Notes: a model not told the origin generated them from the sequence alone. Counted from the stretch's first letter, positions 26,859 through 36,184 are shown. The stretch is 64,000 nucleotides of DNA from Bifidobacterium felsineum (GCF_002802915.1 NZ_PEBJ01000001.1:744001-808000); one strand, 5' to 3'. Numbers and translations: made by a program.

Positions 26859-27728
26859 ATGGAAGACACAACGACACAGAGTCCACAGGAACTGCGCAGT
26901 CTTGCGCTGACGGTAGCCGCTCTCCTTGAAGAGGCCGGTAAACATGCCCTCCATGATCAGATCAATCCTCGCAATATCGTGCAAACCGTTGCCGATAACG
27001 ATTCATTGCGGGGCAATCGCTACAAGCTGGAAGCCGACGGTAAGATTCTGCGCTTTATGAGTACGCGCCTTGCCGATATCGCACATTTCGATGGCTTCTG
27101 GTCCACGCGTCCGGCAAACAGCCGTCCAGGACAGCGATACTGGTACATCGGCAAGATCGACGGCGTCATCAACTATGTGCGCCGTATGAGCGAATGGACG
27201 CTGACCGCGGCACTGTTCGAATTCGATGAGAACAATGAGCCGAAGCCGATTCTCGGTGTGGTGCACGCTCCTGCACTGGGCCTGACCTATTTGGCTGCCA
27301 AAGGCGCGGGTGCGGTGCGCATCCATAAGACCGCGGTTGGTGAGAAGCGAGACAAGGTCGTGCCGTCCATGACCTCTTCGTTGGATGGTTCCGTGTTGAG
27401 CTATGGCATGTCGTTCCTGCCAGGCGAATCGCAACGTGCATTGGATGTGGCCTCTGCTCTGGTGGCCGGCAAGCCCGCCGACATCAAACGCGTCGGTCCG
27501 GCCTCCTTGGATTTGTGCAAGGTGGCGGATGGCACGTATGACGCCTACTTCGAGCCGATGCTGCACGTGTGGGATATCCCCGCCATTGCCGCCGGCACCG
27601 TGGTGGTGTGGGAGGCGCAGGGAACCCTGAGCCGCTGGGATGGCGACCGCATCCATTGGCGTCATGACAATGACGTGGTGGCCACCAACGGCCTTATCGT
27701 CCGTGACCTCAAGCAATACCTGAAATAG
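26859..27728 (+). CDS. Inositol-monophosphatase-family protein with degenerate active site
   Basis: A 289-residue protein of the IMPase/histidinol-phosphatase fold. The segment [17 protein letters not shown] (about residues 94-110) lines up with the family's W-x-x-DP-(I/L)-DGT-x-N(F/Y). The first metal Asp is Gly, Pro is Lys and Thr is Val; only the second Asp remains. The upstream E-E metal motif is also missing. The C-terminal [11 protein letters not shown] keeps the WD site. It sits between dop and pup with about 11-base gaps, clearly in the operon. It may be a pseudoenzyme with a binding or scaffolding role in pupylation, or an unrelated passenger. Confidence 0.75.
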   Translation: MEDTTTQSPQELRSLALTVAALLEEAGKHALHDQINPRNIVQTVADNDSLRGNRYKLEADGKILRFMSTRLADIAHFDGFWSTRPANSRPGQRYWYIGKIDGVINYVRRMSEWTLTAALFEFDENNEPKPILGVVHAPALGLTYLAAKGAGAVRIHKTAVGEKRDKVVPSMTSSLDGSVLSYGMSFLPGESQRALDVASALVAGKPADIKRVGPASLDLCKVADGTYDAYFEPMLHVWDIPAIAAGTVVVWEAQGTLSRWDGDRIHWRHDNDVVATNGLIVRDLKQYLK

Positions 27729-27739
27729 AAGAAGGCAAT

Positions 27740-27943
27740 ATGCCACAGCAATTCGAACAACCGCAATCCCAGCCACAGGAAGTCCATGAAGAGGACGCCC
27801 TCACCGCTGCGCAAACCAATCAACAGCAGCAGAGCGACGACCAATCCGATGTGCTGGACAGCATCCTTGACGACATCGAATCCACGCTCGAGACCAATGC
27901 CGAGGAGTACGTTAACAGCTTCGTGCAAAAAGGCGGCGAGTGA
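27740..27943 (+). CDS. pup: Prokaryotic ubiquitin-like protein Pup
   Basis: The 67-residue protein modifier attached to lysines of target proteins. It is rich in Gln, Asp and Glu and mostly disordered, with the conserved helix segment [16 protein letters not shown] (about residues 36-51) and [15 protein letters not shown] at the end. The C-terminus is Gly-Gly-Glu, so it can be ligated by PafA without prior deamidation. An AAGGC-type ribosome site precedes ATG 27740. Its stop codon shares its last base with the pafA start. Confidence 0.97.
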   Translation: MPQQFEQPQSQPQEVHEEDALTAAQTNQQQQSDDQSDVLDSILDDIESTLETNAEEYVNSFVQKGGE

Positions 27944-29439
27944 TGCCCCAATTGCGTGATAGCGGTACCCGTACCCTCCACGCCACAGAACCCGTGCCAT
28001 CCGCTGAGATGGACGGGTTCTGCCGTATTTTCGGCGTGGAAACCGAATATGGAGTGGCCGTGACCGGAGCTGAGAAGCCCGTGGACGCCGGACAGGTGGC
28101 TATGACCATGTTCCAGCCCATTGTTTCCCGCTCTCGCTCCACAAACACGTATCTGACCAATGGTTCCCGTCTCTACCTCGACGTCGGCTCGCATCCCGAA
28201 TACGCCACCGCCGAGGCGCGCGACCCTTATAAGGCGTTGGCCCAGGACCTCGCCGGCGAACACGTGATGCGCAACCTGGCCCTGAAGGCCCAGCGCAAAC
28301 TGCGCGAATCCCATGGCGAACATGCCACCATCCACGTATTCAAGAACAATGTGGATTCGGCCGGTCATGCTTTCGGATGCCATGAGAATTATCTGGTTCG
28401 TCGTTTCGTGCCGTTGGAAGCCATCGAACATCAGCTGCTGCCATTTCTCATTACCCGTCAGCTGTATACCGGTGCAGGCCGTATGACCCCCGACGGCTTC
28501 CAGATAACCCAGCGCGCGGATTTCCTGGACGAAGCCGTCTCCTCGGCCACCACGCGCTCGCGTCCGATGGTCAATACGCGTGACGAACCGCATGCCGATC
28601 CGGATTCATTCCGTCGTCTGCATGTAATCATCGGTGACTCCAACCGTTCACAGTGGGCGACATGGATGAAACTTGCCGTAACCCATCTCGTACTGTGCGT
28701 CATTGAAGATGCCTTCCGGCAGGGCGTCTCTTCCGGTTTCGAAGATTGGGCGTTCGCTGATCCTGCCGCCGCTAACCGTGCGGTGAGTCGGTTCTTGGAT
28801 ATGCCGGATGCCGAGCTATTGCTGGCTTCTGGCGAATCCGTGACCGCACTGGCCTTGCAACGCCGGTACTATGCCGCTGTTGCGTCATTTGTTGCCAATC
28901 ATCGTGAGATGATGGATGCCGCATTCGCCGGTGAAGCTTCCGGGTGGAATGTTGCTAATGCTGCTGTCTCACCGACGGCTGCGATATTAGGGCAGTGGAA
29001 TCGCGTGCTCAATGCTTTGGAACAAGGCAATTATGATGCACTCGCCGATTGCGTGGACTGGGTGGCAAAACGACGGATCTTTGACGCACTGCATCGTCGC
29101 CGTCCGAACGTGACCTTCGCCCAATTGGAGCAGTTGGAACTCGACTACCATGACATCGCCAACGGACGACTCTATAGTTCGCTGGCCGATCGCTCGCAGA
29201 TACGCCAGCTATTGACCTCCGATGAGATCGAACGCGCGGTTCATGAGGCCCCCCAGGATACACGCGCTGCACTGCGTGGCCGGTTCGTCGAAGCGGCCCT
29301 TGCCTCCGGTGCCCAGTTCTCCGCCGATTGGACTCATCTGGCTGTGACCGCTCCCGAACGCCGTGAGGCAGTGCTTCTGGATCCATTCAACGCTGCATCC
29401 ACTCCGGAATTTGATGCGTTGATGAGTGCGCTGCAATAA
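27943..29439 (+). CDS. pafA: Pup-protein ligase PafA
   Basis: Joins the C-terminal Glu of Pup to substrate lysines using ATP. The 498-residue protein has IFGVETEYGVAVTG near residue 30, YLDVGSHPEYATAEARD near 85, NNVDSAGHAFGCHENY near 140 and NTRDEPHADPDSFRRLHVII near 208, the family's nucleotide and metal sites. ATG 27943 overlaps the pup stop (TGATG); a GTG one codon earlier is equally possible. With arc, dop and pup it forms a full pupylation set. Bifidobacteria are known to have Pup without a 20S proteasome. Confidence 0.96.
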   Translation: MPQLRDSGTRTLHATEPVPSAEMDGFCRIFGVETEYGVAVTGAEKPVDAGQVAMTMFQPIVSRSRSTNTYLTNGSRLYLDVGSHPEYATAEARDPYKALAQDLAGEHVMRNLALKAQRKLRESHGEHATIHVFKNNVDSAGHAFGCHENYLVRRFVPLEAIEHQLLPFLITRQLYTGAGRMTPDGFQITQRADFLDEAVSSATTRSRPMVNTRDEPHADPDSFRRLHVIIGDSNRSQWATWMKLAVTHLVLCVIEDAFRQGVSSGFEDWAFADPAAANRAVSRFLDMPDAELLLASGESVTALALQRRYYAAVASFVANHREMMDAAFAGEASGWNVANAAVSPTAAILGQWNRVLNALEQGNYDALADCVDWVAKRRIFDALHRRRPNVTFAQLEQLELDYHDIANGRLYSSLADRSQIRQLLTSDEIERAVHEAPQDTRAALRGRFVEAALASGAQFSADWTHLAVTAPERREAVLLDPFNAASTPEFDALMSALQ

Positions 29440-29440
29440 A

Positions 29441-29473
29441 GCAAAACCCCGACCGTCATGGTCGGGGTTTTGC
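29441..29473. terminator. Bidirectional terminator between pafA and hup
   Basis: GCAAAACCCCGACC (29441-29454) pairs perfectly with GGTCGGGGTTTTGC (29460-29473), with A/T runs on both sides, serving the convergent pafA and hup genes. Confidence 0.9.
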
Positions 29474-29518
29474 TGATTATCTCGCTGCGAAGCGTTTGGG
29501 CTCGCTAAAAGCGAAGGG

Positions 29519-29800
29519 TCACTCGGTGACGGCCTTCTTCAGCAGGGAGCCAGCGGAGATACGCACGCCGTAGGAAGCCGGGATGTTGATGGTCTCGCCG
29601 GTACGCGGGTTGCGGCCGGTGCGAGCAGCGCGCTTGACGCGCTCGGCGGAGAAGAGGCCGGTGAGCTTCAGGCCTTCGCCGGACTTCATAGCCTCGACGA
29701 ACACATCCTGGAAGGCGTTAACAGCAGCCTCGGCCTGGGCCTTGGTCAGGTTGGACTTCTGGGCAATCTTCGAGACGAGATCAGACTTGTTGTATGCCAT
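29519..29800 (-). CDS. hup: HU-type nucleoid DNA-binding protein
   Basis: A 93-residue histone-like protein that bends and compacts DNA. It begins MAYNKSDLVSKIAQKSNL, has GLFSAERVKRAARTGRNPRT (about 48-67) and TGETINIPASYGVRISAG with the DNA-intercalating Pro in NIPAS. The start at 29800 follows AAGGATG. The 258 bases upstream (29801-30058) hold its promoter region and no gene I can support. Confidence 0.97.
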   Translation of the reverse strand: MAYNKSDLVSKIAQKSNLTKAQAEAAVNAFQDVFVEAMKSGEGLKLTGLFSAERVKRAARTGRNPRTGETINIPASYGVRISAGSLLKKAVTE

Positions 29801-30013
29801 AAAGCATCCTTCTTGAGTCAGTGGGCAGGCACGGTTGCCTGTCCGTGTTCATCACATGATGATAGCGCATGGACCTGCCTAAACCCGCATTTTATAAGGC
29901 TTTTCACATCTTTTTTCCGTGATTCTTCGTCAAATTCGCTCACTAGATGGAAGTTGGCCCACAATAGGAAGGCCAGAGCGCGGATTTATTGACGATTTGC
30001 TTGTTTTTGGCAC

Positions 30014-30063
30014 TGTGATATTTTGAAACCCCCTTTATTCTGAAGGCTTTTCAAAATATCACA
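30014..30063. repeat. Perfect 15-bp inverted repeat overlapping the stop of the flippase-like gene
   Basis: TGTGATATTTTGAAA (30014-30028) pairs with TTTCAAAATATCACA (30049-30063) across a 20-base loop. The right arm covers the last codon and stop of the leftward gene ending at 30059. There is no T-run on the minus strand, so it could be a weak terminator, an mRNA-stabilising hairpin or an operator for hup. Confidence 0.6.
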
Positions 30064-32566
30064 CAAGATTATGCTGCGCCAGCCATTTCATGGCCGCAGC
30101 ACCCAGTGGGATGCGCAGCCAGTAGAACACCACGCGATGTAGCAATGTTGCGGAAAGAGCCACGGCTTGGGGGACGCCTACGGCGACAAATGCAAATGTC
30201 AAGGCCGCTTCCACGCCGCCCAAACCACCTGGGGTCGGGACTGCGGAGCCAAGTGCGTAGGCCAGCATGAATACGAACGTGGTCTCAATTGGATTGGTGG
30301 AATATCCGAACGCCTGCAGAGCGGACCAGAATGCCAATCCAGTGGTGATGTTCTGGAACAGTGCGCCAGCACAGCTGATGGCAAGCTGCTTGGGTTGCGA
30401 CAACACGTCGAACAGTTGGTTGATATAGGTTTTGGCGAGCGGCATCAGCTGCTGCATCACCCAATGACGTACCGGTGGAATCATCATGGCGATGGAAAGC
30501 ACTACGACCACTGCGCCAAGCACAATCACTAACGTATTCGTGGGAATCGCGCCGGACAGCATATTGCGGCCGGTGAACATGCCGATAAGCACCAGCATGG
30601 CGAAATACACCACGTAATACACCACTAGTGCGGCGCTCATAATGGCCGTTGCCGTGGTGTTTCGATATCCGGATTTCCTCAGGAACTGCAAGTTCACGAA
30701 GGAGGGGCCAACACCGGCCGGCATGGACACGGTGGCAAAGCCCCCGGCAACCTGGCTCATGAATACGCCGAGATTATTACGGTTGCCGCGATTCATCAAC
30801 GCGCCCAACGAAACAGATGAGCCGGCCCATCCGCATACGCCGAAAATCAGCGTCACCACGGCCATGATCGGATTTGCATTGGTGAGCGCATCGATGATCT
30901 CCTCCGGCTTGAGCTGGGTGAAGACCACGGCCACGGCCACAATGACCAGCAGCATCGTAATCATAGAGCGCCAAGAGAACCGAGCCAACGTCACTGGTTC
31001 GGCGGCTTCAGCGGTATCTTCATTGGATAGAGCGGTAATGCTGCTGCGCAAGGATTTCAATAACTGCTTGTCCCAGGAATCCAGTGCACGTGTGGGGGAG
31101 GGGACGGCGACTTTCTGAATGAATGGGGCAAGCGCCGACAGCGTCAAATCGCTCCATGCCTCACGGGCCGCATCGATGGCTGGTTGCACGCCGATCAGCG
31201 CGGCGAGCAGGGACAGCAACTGCACTTTATCGAGTGCGGTGTTCGCCGAGCTGGATGCGTTATCTCCATTCAACCAGCCTGCGATAACAGGAGTGCCGTC
31301 TTCAAGACGCGCCAGTGTATCAGGTGTGATGCGACGATGGGTGTAGCCGCGACGATTGGCCACTGATAGATACCGCATATACGCCACGGCGTCGGCTTTG
31401 GTCAATGTCTTGAGATTGGCGGGCATGGCAATCGTGTGCGCATCCAATACCAGGATGGCGGATTCATCAGTATCGGCGATGCCAAAGGGTGCAGGGGCTG
31501 GAAGCTTGATATTGTGCAATCCCAGCAGCATGGAGAAATGATGCTGCACGGCGTCTCGCACGGACTTATCCCGTCGGATGGACACGCTGGTAAAACGAAT
31601 CCAATCCCAAACCTGTTTCAGATAGCCGACCGTATGCGTCTGTGCATCGATTACCGACACAATGAATTTACGGCCGTCAGTGGTCTCAAGATCATAAAGA
31701 CGCGAGCCTGCGGTCAGATCATCCTCCAACGAGGCAGCCAGCGATCCGCGTTTGACTATCACCGGCTCCTGATGTCTCATCAGAGTCGCGGTATCGAGGC
31801 CGATGCTTTTGAGAGCCGTTACCAGTGGCATGCCCCAAATGCCTTTGTTCTGAGTGCCGACGGCGAACCGGATGAGCATGCCCACGGTGCGTCCGGCGGC
31901 CATGGAAACCAGCATGCCGGTAACCGAATGCCAGGAAAGCACCACCATCACCACTGCGGTGACGTACAGGATATTCCAACTCCACTTCACACTGGAGCGG
32001 GTGCGGCGAGGACCGGCGGCCGTCAGAAATGCCGCCATACCGGCATACATATCCGGCAGAAGGCCCGAACCGAATGAGGTGGCTGCGGAGGCCAATGCCA
32101 AGGCGAGCGTCTGATCGTTAAGTCCGCTGATTAGTGTGGAAATGGCCCATACAGTGCCATAGCCGGCAAGCATGGCGATAGCGGAGACGGCGGCTTGCAG
32201 CCATTCTCTCGCCACCAGAATCTGCGCCAGCACAATAACCAACATGATGATGGTTACCAATTGGGTCAGCACGGTGGAAGGATAGTTGGCCAACCAGTTG
32301 ATGGCCTGCGCTGCGGTGTGTGCATCGGATTCGACACCACGGGTTATGCCGCCCATGAACACGGCGAACACCATCACGATAGCTGCAGTCAATAGAGCTA
32401 TTGCCGCTCTGGTTAGATCTGCGAAATCACGGGTGCGACGAGGCGCCACATCGTCGATAACCGGTTCTTCCACCTGAGCTCCTGTTCGATGCTGAAATGA
32501 AGGGGTTGTGCTTCCAATGGTAAGGCGCGTACGCAATCGCGCACGCGCCTTAGTGTGTGTCTGCAA
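30059..32566 (-). CDS. Large flippase-like (LPG-synthase transmembrane domain, YbhN/UPF0104) membrane protein
   Basis: An 835-residue polytopic protein in three parts. N-terminal hydrophobic segments (about 50-235) come first. A cytosolic middle domain (about 255-505) with an aminoglycoside-kinase-like arrangement (LEDDLTAGSRLYDLETTDGR, ILVLDAHTIAMPA, GYTHRRITPDTL) follows. The C-terminal eight-helix lysylphosphatidylglycerol-synthase-type membrane domain (about 535-835; AGGFATVSMPAGVGPSFVN, SAVPTPGGLGGVEAALTF) ends it. Actinobacteria carry similar long proteins of unknown lipid- or glycan-related function. The start is 15 bases after purB, so the two are cotranscribed. The substrate is unknown. 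Confidence 0.82.
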   Translation of the reverse strand: MQTHTKARARLRTRLTIGSTTPSFQHRTGAQVEEPVIDDVAPRRTRDFADLTRAAIALLTAAIVMVFAVFMGGITRGVESDAHTAAQAINWLANYPSTVLTQLVTIIMLVIVLAQILVAREWLQAAVSAIAMLAGYGTVWAISTLISGLNDQTLALALASAATSFGSGLLPDMYAGMAAFLTAAGPRRTRSSVKWSWNILYVTAVVMVVLSWHSVTGMLVSMAAGRTVGMLIRFAVGTQNKGIWGMPLVTALKSIGLDTATLMRHQEPVIVKRGSLAASLEDDLTAGSRLYDLETTDGRKFIVSVIDAQTHTVGYLKQVWDWIRFTSVSIRRDKSVRDAVQHHFSMLLGLHNIKLPAPAPFGIADTDESAILVLDAHTIAMPANLKTLTKADAVAYMRYLSVANRRGYTHRRITPDTLARLEDGTPVIAGWLNGDNASSSANTALDKVQLLSLLAALIGVQPAIDAAREAWSDLTLSALAPFIQKVAVPSPTRALDSWDKQLLKSLRSSITALSNEDTAEAAEPVTLARFSWRSMITMLLVIVAVAVVFTQLKPEEIIDALTNANPIMAVVTLIFGVCGWAGSSVSLGALMNRGNRNNLGVFMSQVAGGFATVSMPAGVGPSFVNLQFLRKSGYRNTTATAIMSAALVVYYVVYFAMLVLIGMFTGRNMLSGAIPTNTLVIVLGAVVVVLSIAMMIPPVRHWVMQQLMPLAKTYINQLFDVLSQPKQLAISCAGALFQNITTGLAFWSALQAFGYSTNPIETTFVFMLAYALGSAVPTPGGLGGVEAALTFAFVAVGVPQAVALSATLLHRVVFYWLRIPLGAAAMKWLAQHNLV

Positions 32567-32580
32567 GACTTTTATGCGAT

Positions 32581-34017
32581 TCAGCGGTCAAACGCTACCA
32601 GCTTGGAAGCCACACCGGTGTAGGTGGCTGGGGTCAGGGCCTTCAAGCGAGCCGCGGTTTCAGGGTCGAAGGACTGCTGATCGATGAATGCCTCGACCTG
32701 TTCCTTGTTGATCTCATGGCCGCGCATCAGCGCCTTGACCTTCTCGTACGGCTTGTCCATGCCGGGCAGACCGCGAAGTTCGCAGGCGCGCATGGCGGTC
32801 TGGATCGGCTCGCCGAGCACCTCCCAATTCTCATCCAGCTCGCGGGAGATCACATGATCGTTCGGGTGGATGGACCGCAAACCGCCCATCAGGTTGTACA
32901 GGGCCAGCTGGGAGTAGCCGAGTGCGGAACCGATGTTGCGCTGGGTGGTGGAATCGGTCAGATCGCGCTGCCAACGGGACTCCACGAGGGTCGCGGAAAG
33001 GGTGTCCAACAGCGAGCAGGAAATCTCGAAGTTGGCTTCGGCATTCTCGAAACGAATCGGGTTCACCTTGTGCGGCATGGTGGAGGAGCCGGTGGCACCC
33101 TTGACCGGAACCTGGGCGAACACGCCACGGGAGATGTACATCCACACGTCCACGCACAGGTTGTGCATGATACGGTTCGCATGGGAGACGGTGGAATACA
33201 GCTCGGCCTGCCAGTCGTGGGATTCAATCTGCGTGGTCAACGGGTTCCAGGTCAGTCCCATGCGGTTGGTCACGAACTCGCGGGAGACGGCGATCCAGTC
33301 CACATCCGGGCAAGCGGCCAAATGGGCGCCGAACGTGCCGGTGGCGCCATTGATCTTGCCCAGGTATTCCTGATTCTCGATGTGCTTCAACTGGCGGTTC
33401 AGGCGGTACACGTAGACGGCGAGCTCCTTGCCGAGCGTGGTAGGGGTGGCCGGCTGACCGTGGGTCAAAGAGAGCAGTGCCTTGTCCTTGTATTCCTCAG
33501 CCTTGTCGGCCAGATGGTCGATGATCTCCTTGAACGCCGGGGTCCAGACGTTCTCCATGGCGTTCTTCACGCAGCGGGCGATGGAGAGGTTGTTGATGTC
33601 TTCAGACGTGCAGGCGAAGTGTACGAGGGTCTTCAACGCATCGTTGATGTTCGTCATCTCGGCCGGGGCCTTGGCGAACTGATCGTCGATATAGTATTCC
33701 ACGGCCTTTACGTCGTGATGGGTCACGGCCTCATGGGCGGCATGCGCGGCGATGCCTTCAGCACCGAAATCTTCCGGGATGGAGCGCAGGAAGGCCTTCT
33801 CCTCCTCGGTGAACGGGTGAACGCCGTCAACAATCGGCTTGTTGCCGTTGCCGTCGAAGCCGTTGGCCAGAAGAATCATCCACTCGACCTCGACGCGCAT
33901 ACGTTCACGGTTCAAAGCGGGCTCGCTCAAGTATTCCACGAGCGGGGCGGTGGCGTTATGATAACGGCCATCAAGCGGGGTCAATGCGATTGCAGGGGAA
34001 ATATCAGTAAGCTTCAT
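32581..34017 (-). CDS. purB: Adenylosuccinate lyase
   Basis: Acts twice in purine synthesis, forming AICAR and AMP (EC 4.3.2.2). The 478-residue protein has HTRDTQ-like region VHFACTSEDINNLS near 105 and LSLTHGQPATPTTLGKELAV near 170-190. The fumarase/lyase-superfamily signature SSTMPHKVNPIRFENAEAN lies near 305. The gene opens a two-gene leftward unit with the flippase-like protein. About 160 bases of upstream DNA (34018-34179) show no clear gene. Confidence 0.97.
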   Translation of the reverse strand: MKLTDISPAIALTPLDGRYHNATAPLVEYLSEPALNRERMRVEVEWMILLANGFDGNGNKPIVDGVHPFTEEEKAFLRSIPEDFGAEGIAAHAAHEAVTHHDVKAVEYYIDDQFAKAPAEMTNINDALKTLVHFACTSEDINNLSIARCVKNAMENVWTPAFKEIIDHLADKAEEYKDKALLSLTHGQPATPTTLGKELAVYVYRLNRQLKHIENQEYLGKINGATGTFGAHLAACPDVDWIAVSREFVTNRMGLTWNPLTTQIESHDWQAELYSTVSHANRIMHNLCVDVWMYISRGVFAQVPVKGATGSSTMPHKVNPIRFENAEANFEISCSLLDTLSATLVESRWQRDLTDSTTQRNIGSALGYSQLALYNLMGGLRSIHPNDHVISRELDENWEVLGEPIQTAMRACELRGLPGMDKPYEKVKALMRGHEINKEQVEAFIDQQSFDPETAARLKALTPATYTGVASKLVAFDR

Positions 34018-34179
34018 AATCCTCTAGGGTACTTCCAGCCGTGAACCGGCAAATCCGGATGCATTGTTCTACGTGTTGAGCGGCTGATGGGTGCGTTGAC
34101 GAGAAACACCAGGAATATCGCCTATTCATTGCAGCGTCATCCGAGTCAGAGCCTATACCATTCCGAACCATTGACGTAT

Positions 34180-35787
34180 TCAGTGGAAGGTGCTGATTTC
34201 CTCTGAATGGTCAGATGGGGCTTGGATAGTGCTGGCGGTCATGCGCCCTTGGAAGTAGCGGGTTTCCTTGAGCTCGCCGCTGATCACTCCTTGGAAATGA
34301 GACTCATGCCGTTGTAGCGCGGGTGATCCCAGGTCGGTGGCGTTCTGATAGGCGGCCTGATGATATTTGAGCCAATGGCTTATCTCTCGGCCGTTGGTGG
34401 GCCCTCCTGCCACCGGCGCAGCATCGTATGGGGTCGCTCCGTAAATTGGCGTCGCTCCAGGTGTGCAGGAGCCGTCGGCATTCACGCTGCTTGGCGTGGC
34501 TTCGGGCGCAGGGGAGACATGCCCGCGAACGGTGAGCCAATTCTTCGTTGCCGGGTTCGCCGCTCCATCCAGCGCGCCGACCAGCTCGTCATCGATTTCC
34601 ACGCTGGTCACCCACGTATCGGAGGGAATGGGATGATTCGCGACCGGCGAGCCAGCGGTGACCACATGTTCGATGTTGTATTGTTCCGACCAATCCGATG
34701 CTATGGTTGCGGCCACGATGCCGCCTTGCGAATGGCCGATCAACGCCACTGGTTCGTCGGCTCCGATGCCGGCCTGCTCCATGGCCTGCGTGACCATACG
34801 CACGCTATCGGCGCGTATTCGGCGTTCTTTGTCCGAGCTCATCAGCTCGACGTTCTGCTCCCAGCCGAATGGAGAGTCCGCCTTGCCGTCCGTACCCGGG
34901 ATGGTGACCAGCCATGCGCTGGAACCATCTGATTTCTCGTATCGTTGGATGGCTATGGTGCCGTATTCAAGTCCGCTATCAAGGTTTATCTTGCCCAAAC
35001 GCTCTTCAGCCAGCCGCCGCAGGTTCTCCATCGAGGTGCTGACGCTGTTGCTCGCCCCCACTACCTCATTGCGCGCATAGACCTCGGTGATATCGATATG
35101 ATTGCCCTGCACAATATCCTTGATCGGCCCTGATACCTTGGCGATGTTCCCGGCACCTTTATTCACTTCGTCGGTATGCGCCACGCCCTTGCCGATGGGT
35201 ACACCGCCGAGTAATGCTCCCGCACCGCTCATCACACCCTCCTGAAGGGGATACGTGGACGTAGACATCCACGAGGCGTTTGGTCTGCCTTCTATAGCCC
35301 AACCTGAAAGAAGCCCACCAAGGGCGACCGCCGCGGTTCCTATTGCGGCATGACCGGGTTTGAACTGGGTACCGGCCTGGATCAGTTCGGTGAAAGTACG
35401 TCTGGCTTGCAACTCGGCTTCGGAATACAAGGCGTGCGCACGAATCAGCAGACTGGCCGTATCGGCAAGATCGATGCTGAGCTTGCGGCATGCCAGGGCA
35501 TGGTCCTGACATCGTTGCTCCAGTGCCGTGTATGAGACGGTTTCATGTCCGGCCGTTTTCATCAATGGGTCTCCGGACGAGAGCGTGGGGCACAGCGGCG
35601 CGCTGGTCCTATGTGATTGCAACTGCAATGCCGCATTACTCCATGAGACGGAAAGCATATCGAAACCGGATGCTTCGGCATCAAGTGCCTTCGCGATGGC
35701 CGTATATTCCTCCAAAGTGGCCGGAGCGTAGCCTATCCCACCGTAAATCGAGGATTCCACTTGCCAGTAATAGTTCGTTTGTGTCAT
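34180..35787 (-). CDS. WXG-partnered alpha/beta-hydrolase (lipase-like) protein
   Basis: A 535-residue protein of unknown family. The N-terminal 140 residues are helical and Ala/Ser/Leu-rich, then comes a Gly-rich, weakly hydrophobic stretch (AAIGTAAVALGGLLSGWA). The C-terminal half is an alpha/beta-hydrolase with the nucleophile elbow VALIGHSQGGIVAA (about 340-353; Ser in GHSQGG). GTDGKADSPFGWEQN precedes it and a plausible His lies at the end. ATG 35787 follows GGAG and the upstream WXG100-type gene stops 2 bases earlier. The layout of a small WXG protein plus a large helical-enzymatic protein resembles Esx-type secreted effectors; no secretion genes are nearby. Confidence 0.6.
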   Translation of the reverse strand: MTQTNYYWQVESSIYGGIGYAPATLEEYTAIAKALDAEASGFDMLSVSWSNAALQLQSHRTSAPLCPTLSSGDPLMKTAGHETVSYTALEQRCQDHALACRKLSIDLADTASLLIRAHALYSEAELQARRTFTELIQAGTQFKPGHAAIGTAAVALGGLLSGWAIEGRPNASWMSTSTYPLQEGVMSGAGALLGGVPIGKGVAHTDEVNKGAGNIAKVSGPIKDIVQGNHIDITEVYARNEVVGASNSVSTSMENLRRLAEERLGKINLDSGLEYGTIAIQRYEKSDGSSAWLVTIPGTDGKADSPFGWEQNVELMSSDKERRIRADSVRMVTQAMEQAGIGADEPVALIGHSQGGIVAATIASDWSEQYNIEHVVTAGSPVANHPIPSDTWVTSVEIDDELVGALDGAANPATKNWLTVRGHVSPAPEATPSSVNADGSCTPGATPIYGATPYDAAPVAGGPTNGREISHWLKYHQAAYQNATDLGSPALQRHESHFQGVISGELKETRYFQGRMTASTIQAPSDHSEEISTFH

Positions 35788-35789
35788 GA

Positions 35790-36119
35790 CTAACTCCATG
35801 CCAACTGATGTGTGGTTTGCATGTGCGACGCCAGCAGCTGCGAGCTGTTTGCCAGCTCGTCCAATCTGGAACGGAAAAGGTTTGCGGCATTGCCGGTCCA
35901 GACGATGCTTTTGGCTTGAGCGGAGGCCGCGGAAAGGCGCTCGCAGACGGCCAGCGTGGCTGATTGCTGCACGCCGATGAGATCACGACTGCGTTCCACG
36001 GCTTTGTGGCATGGGCAATCGCCGTAACTGAACGGCGTCACCGTGTTACCGGCGAACCCGGCTGTGGAATCGACCGGCGCTGATGACGGAAATGCGCTAT
36101 AGGTGTTGAAAATACTCAT
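35790..36119 (-). CDS. WXG100/ESAT-6-like small protein
   Basis: A 109-residue, mainly helical protein. The turn motif VWTGNAANLFRSRLDELA (about residues 74-91) has W-x-G between two helices. The N-terminal 35 residues are an extension with Cys in CPCHKA. It is followed directly by the lipase-like gene (2-base gap). A shared upstream element is at 36168-36184, about 50 bases before the start. The second WXG gene at 45697 is a closer match to standard length. Secretion is inferred from family only. Confidence 0.6.
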   Translation of the reverse strand: MSIFNTYSAFPSSAPVDSTAGFAGNTVTPFSYGDCPCHKAVERSRDLIGVQQSATLAVCERLSAASAQAKSIVWTGNAANLFRSRLDELANSSQLLASHMQTTHQLAWS

Positions 36120-36160
36120 GAATCCACTTAACGGGATATAAGAGTAGTCTGTCCATCCGA

Positions 36161-36184
36161 ATCAACCTATGTGGTTCGAGCTTA
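36161..36184. repeat. Shared upstream element, copy 2 (upstream of the WXG/lipase pair)
   Basis: ATCAACCTATGTGGTTCGAG followed by CTTA. TATGTGGTTCGAGCTT (36168-36183) is identical to the core of copy 3 at 53138-53153 and matches copy 1 at 17821-17836 closely. The TTATCCACA part is not present directly after it. Two TTATNCACA matches (36201-36209 and, on the other strand, 36215-36223) lie in the adjoining terminator hairpin. Confidence 0.65.
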
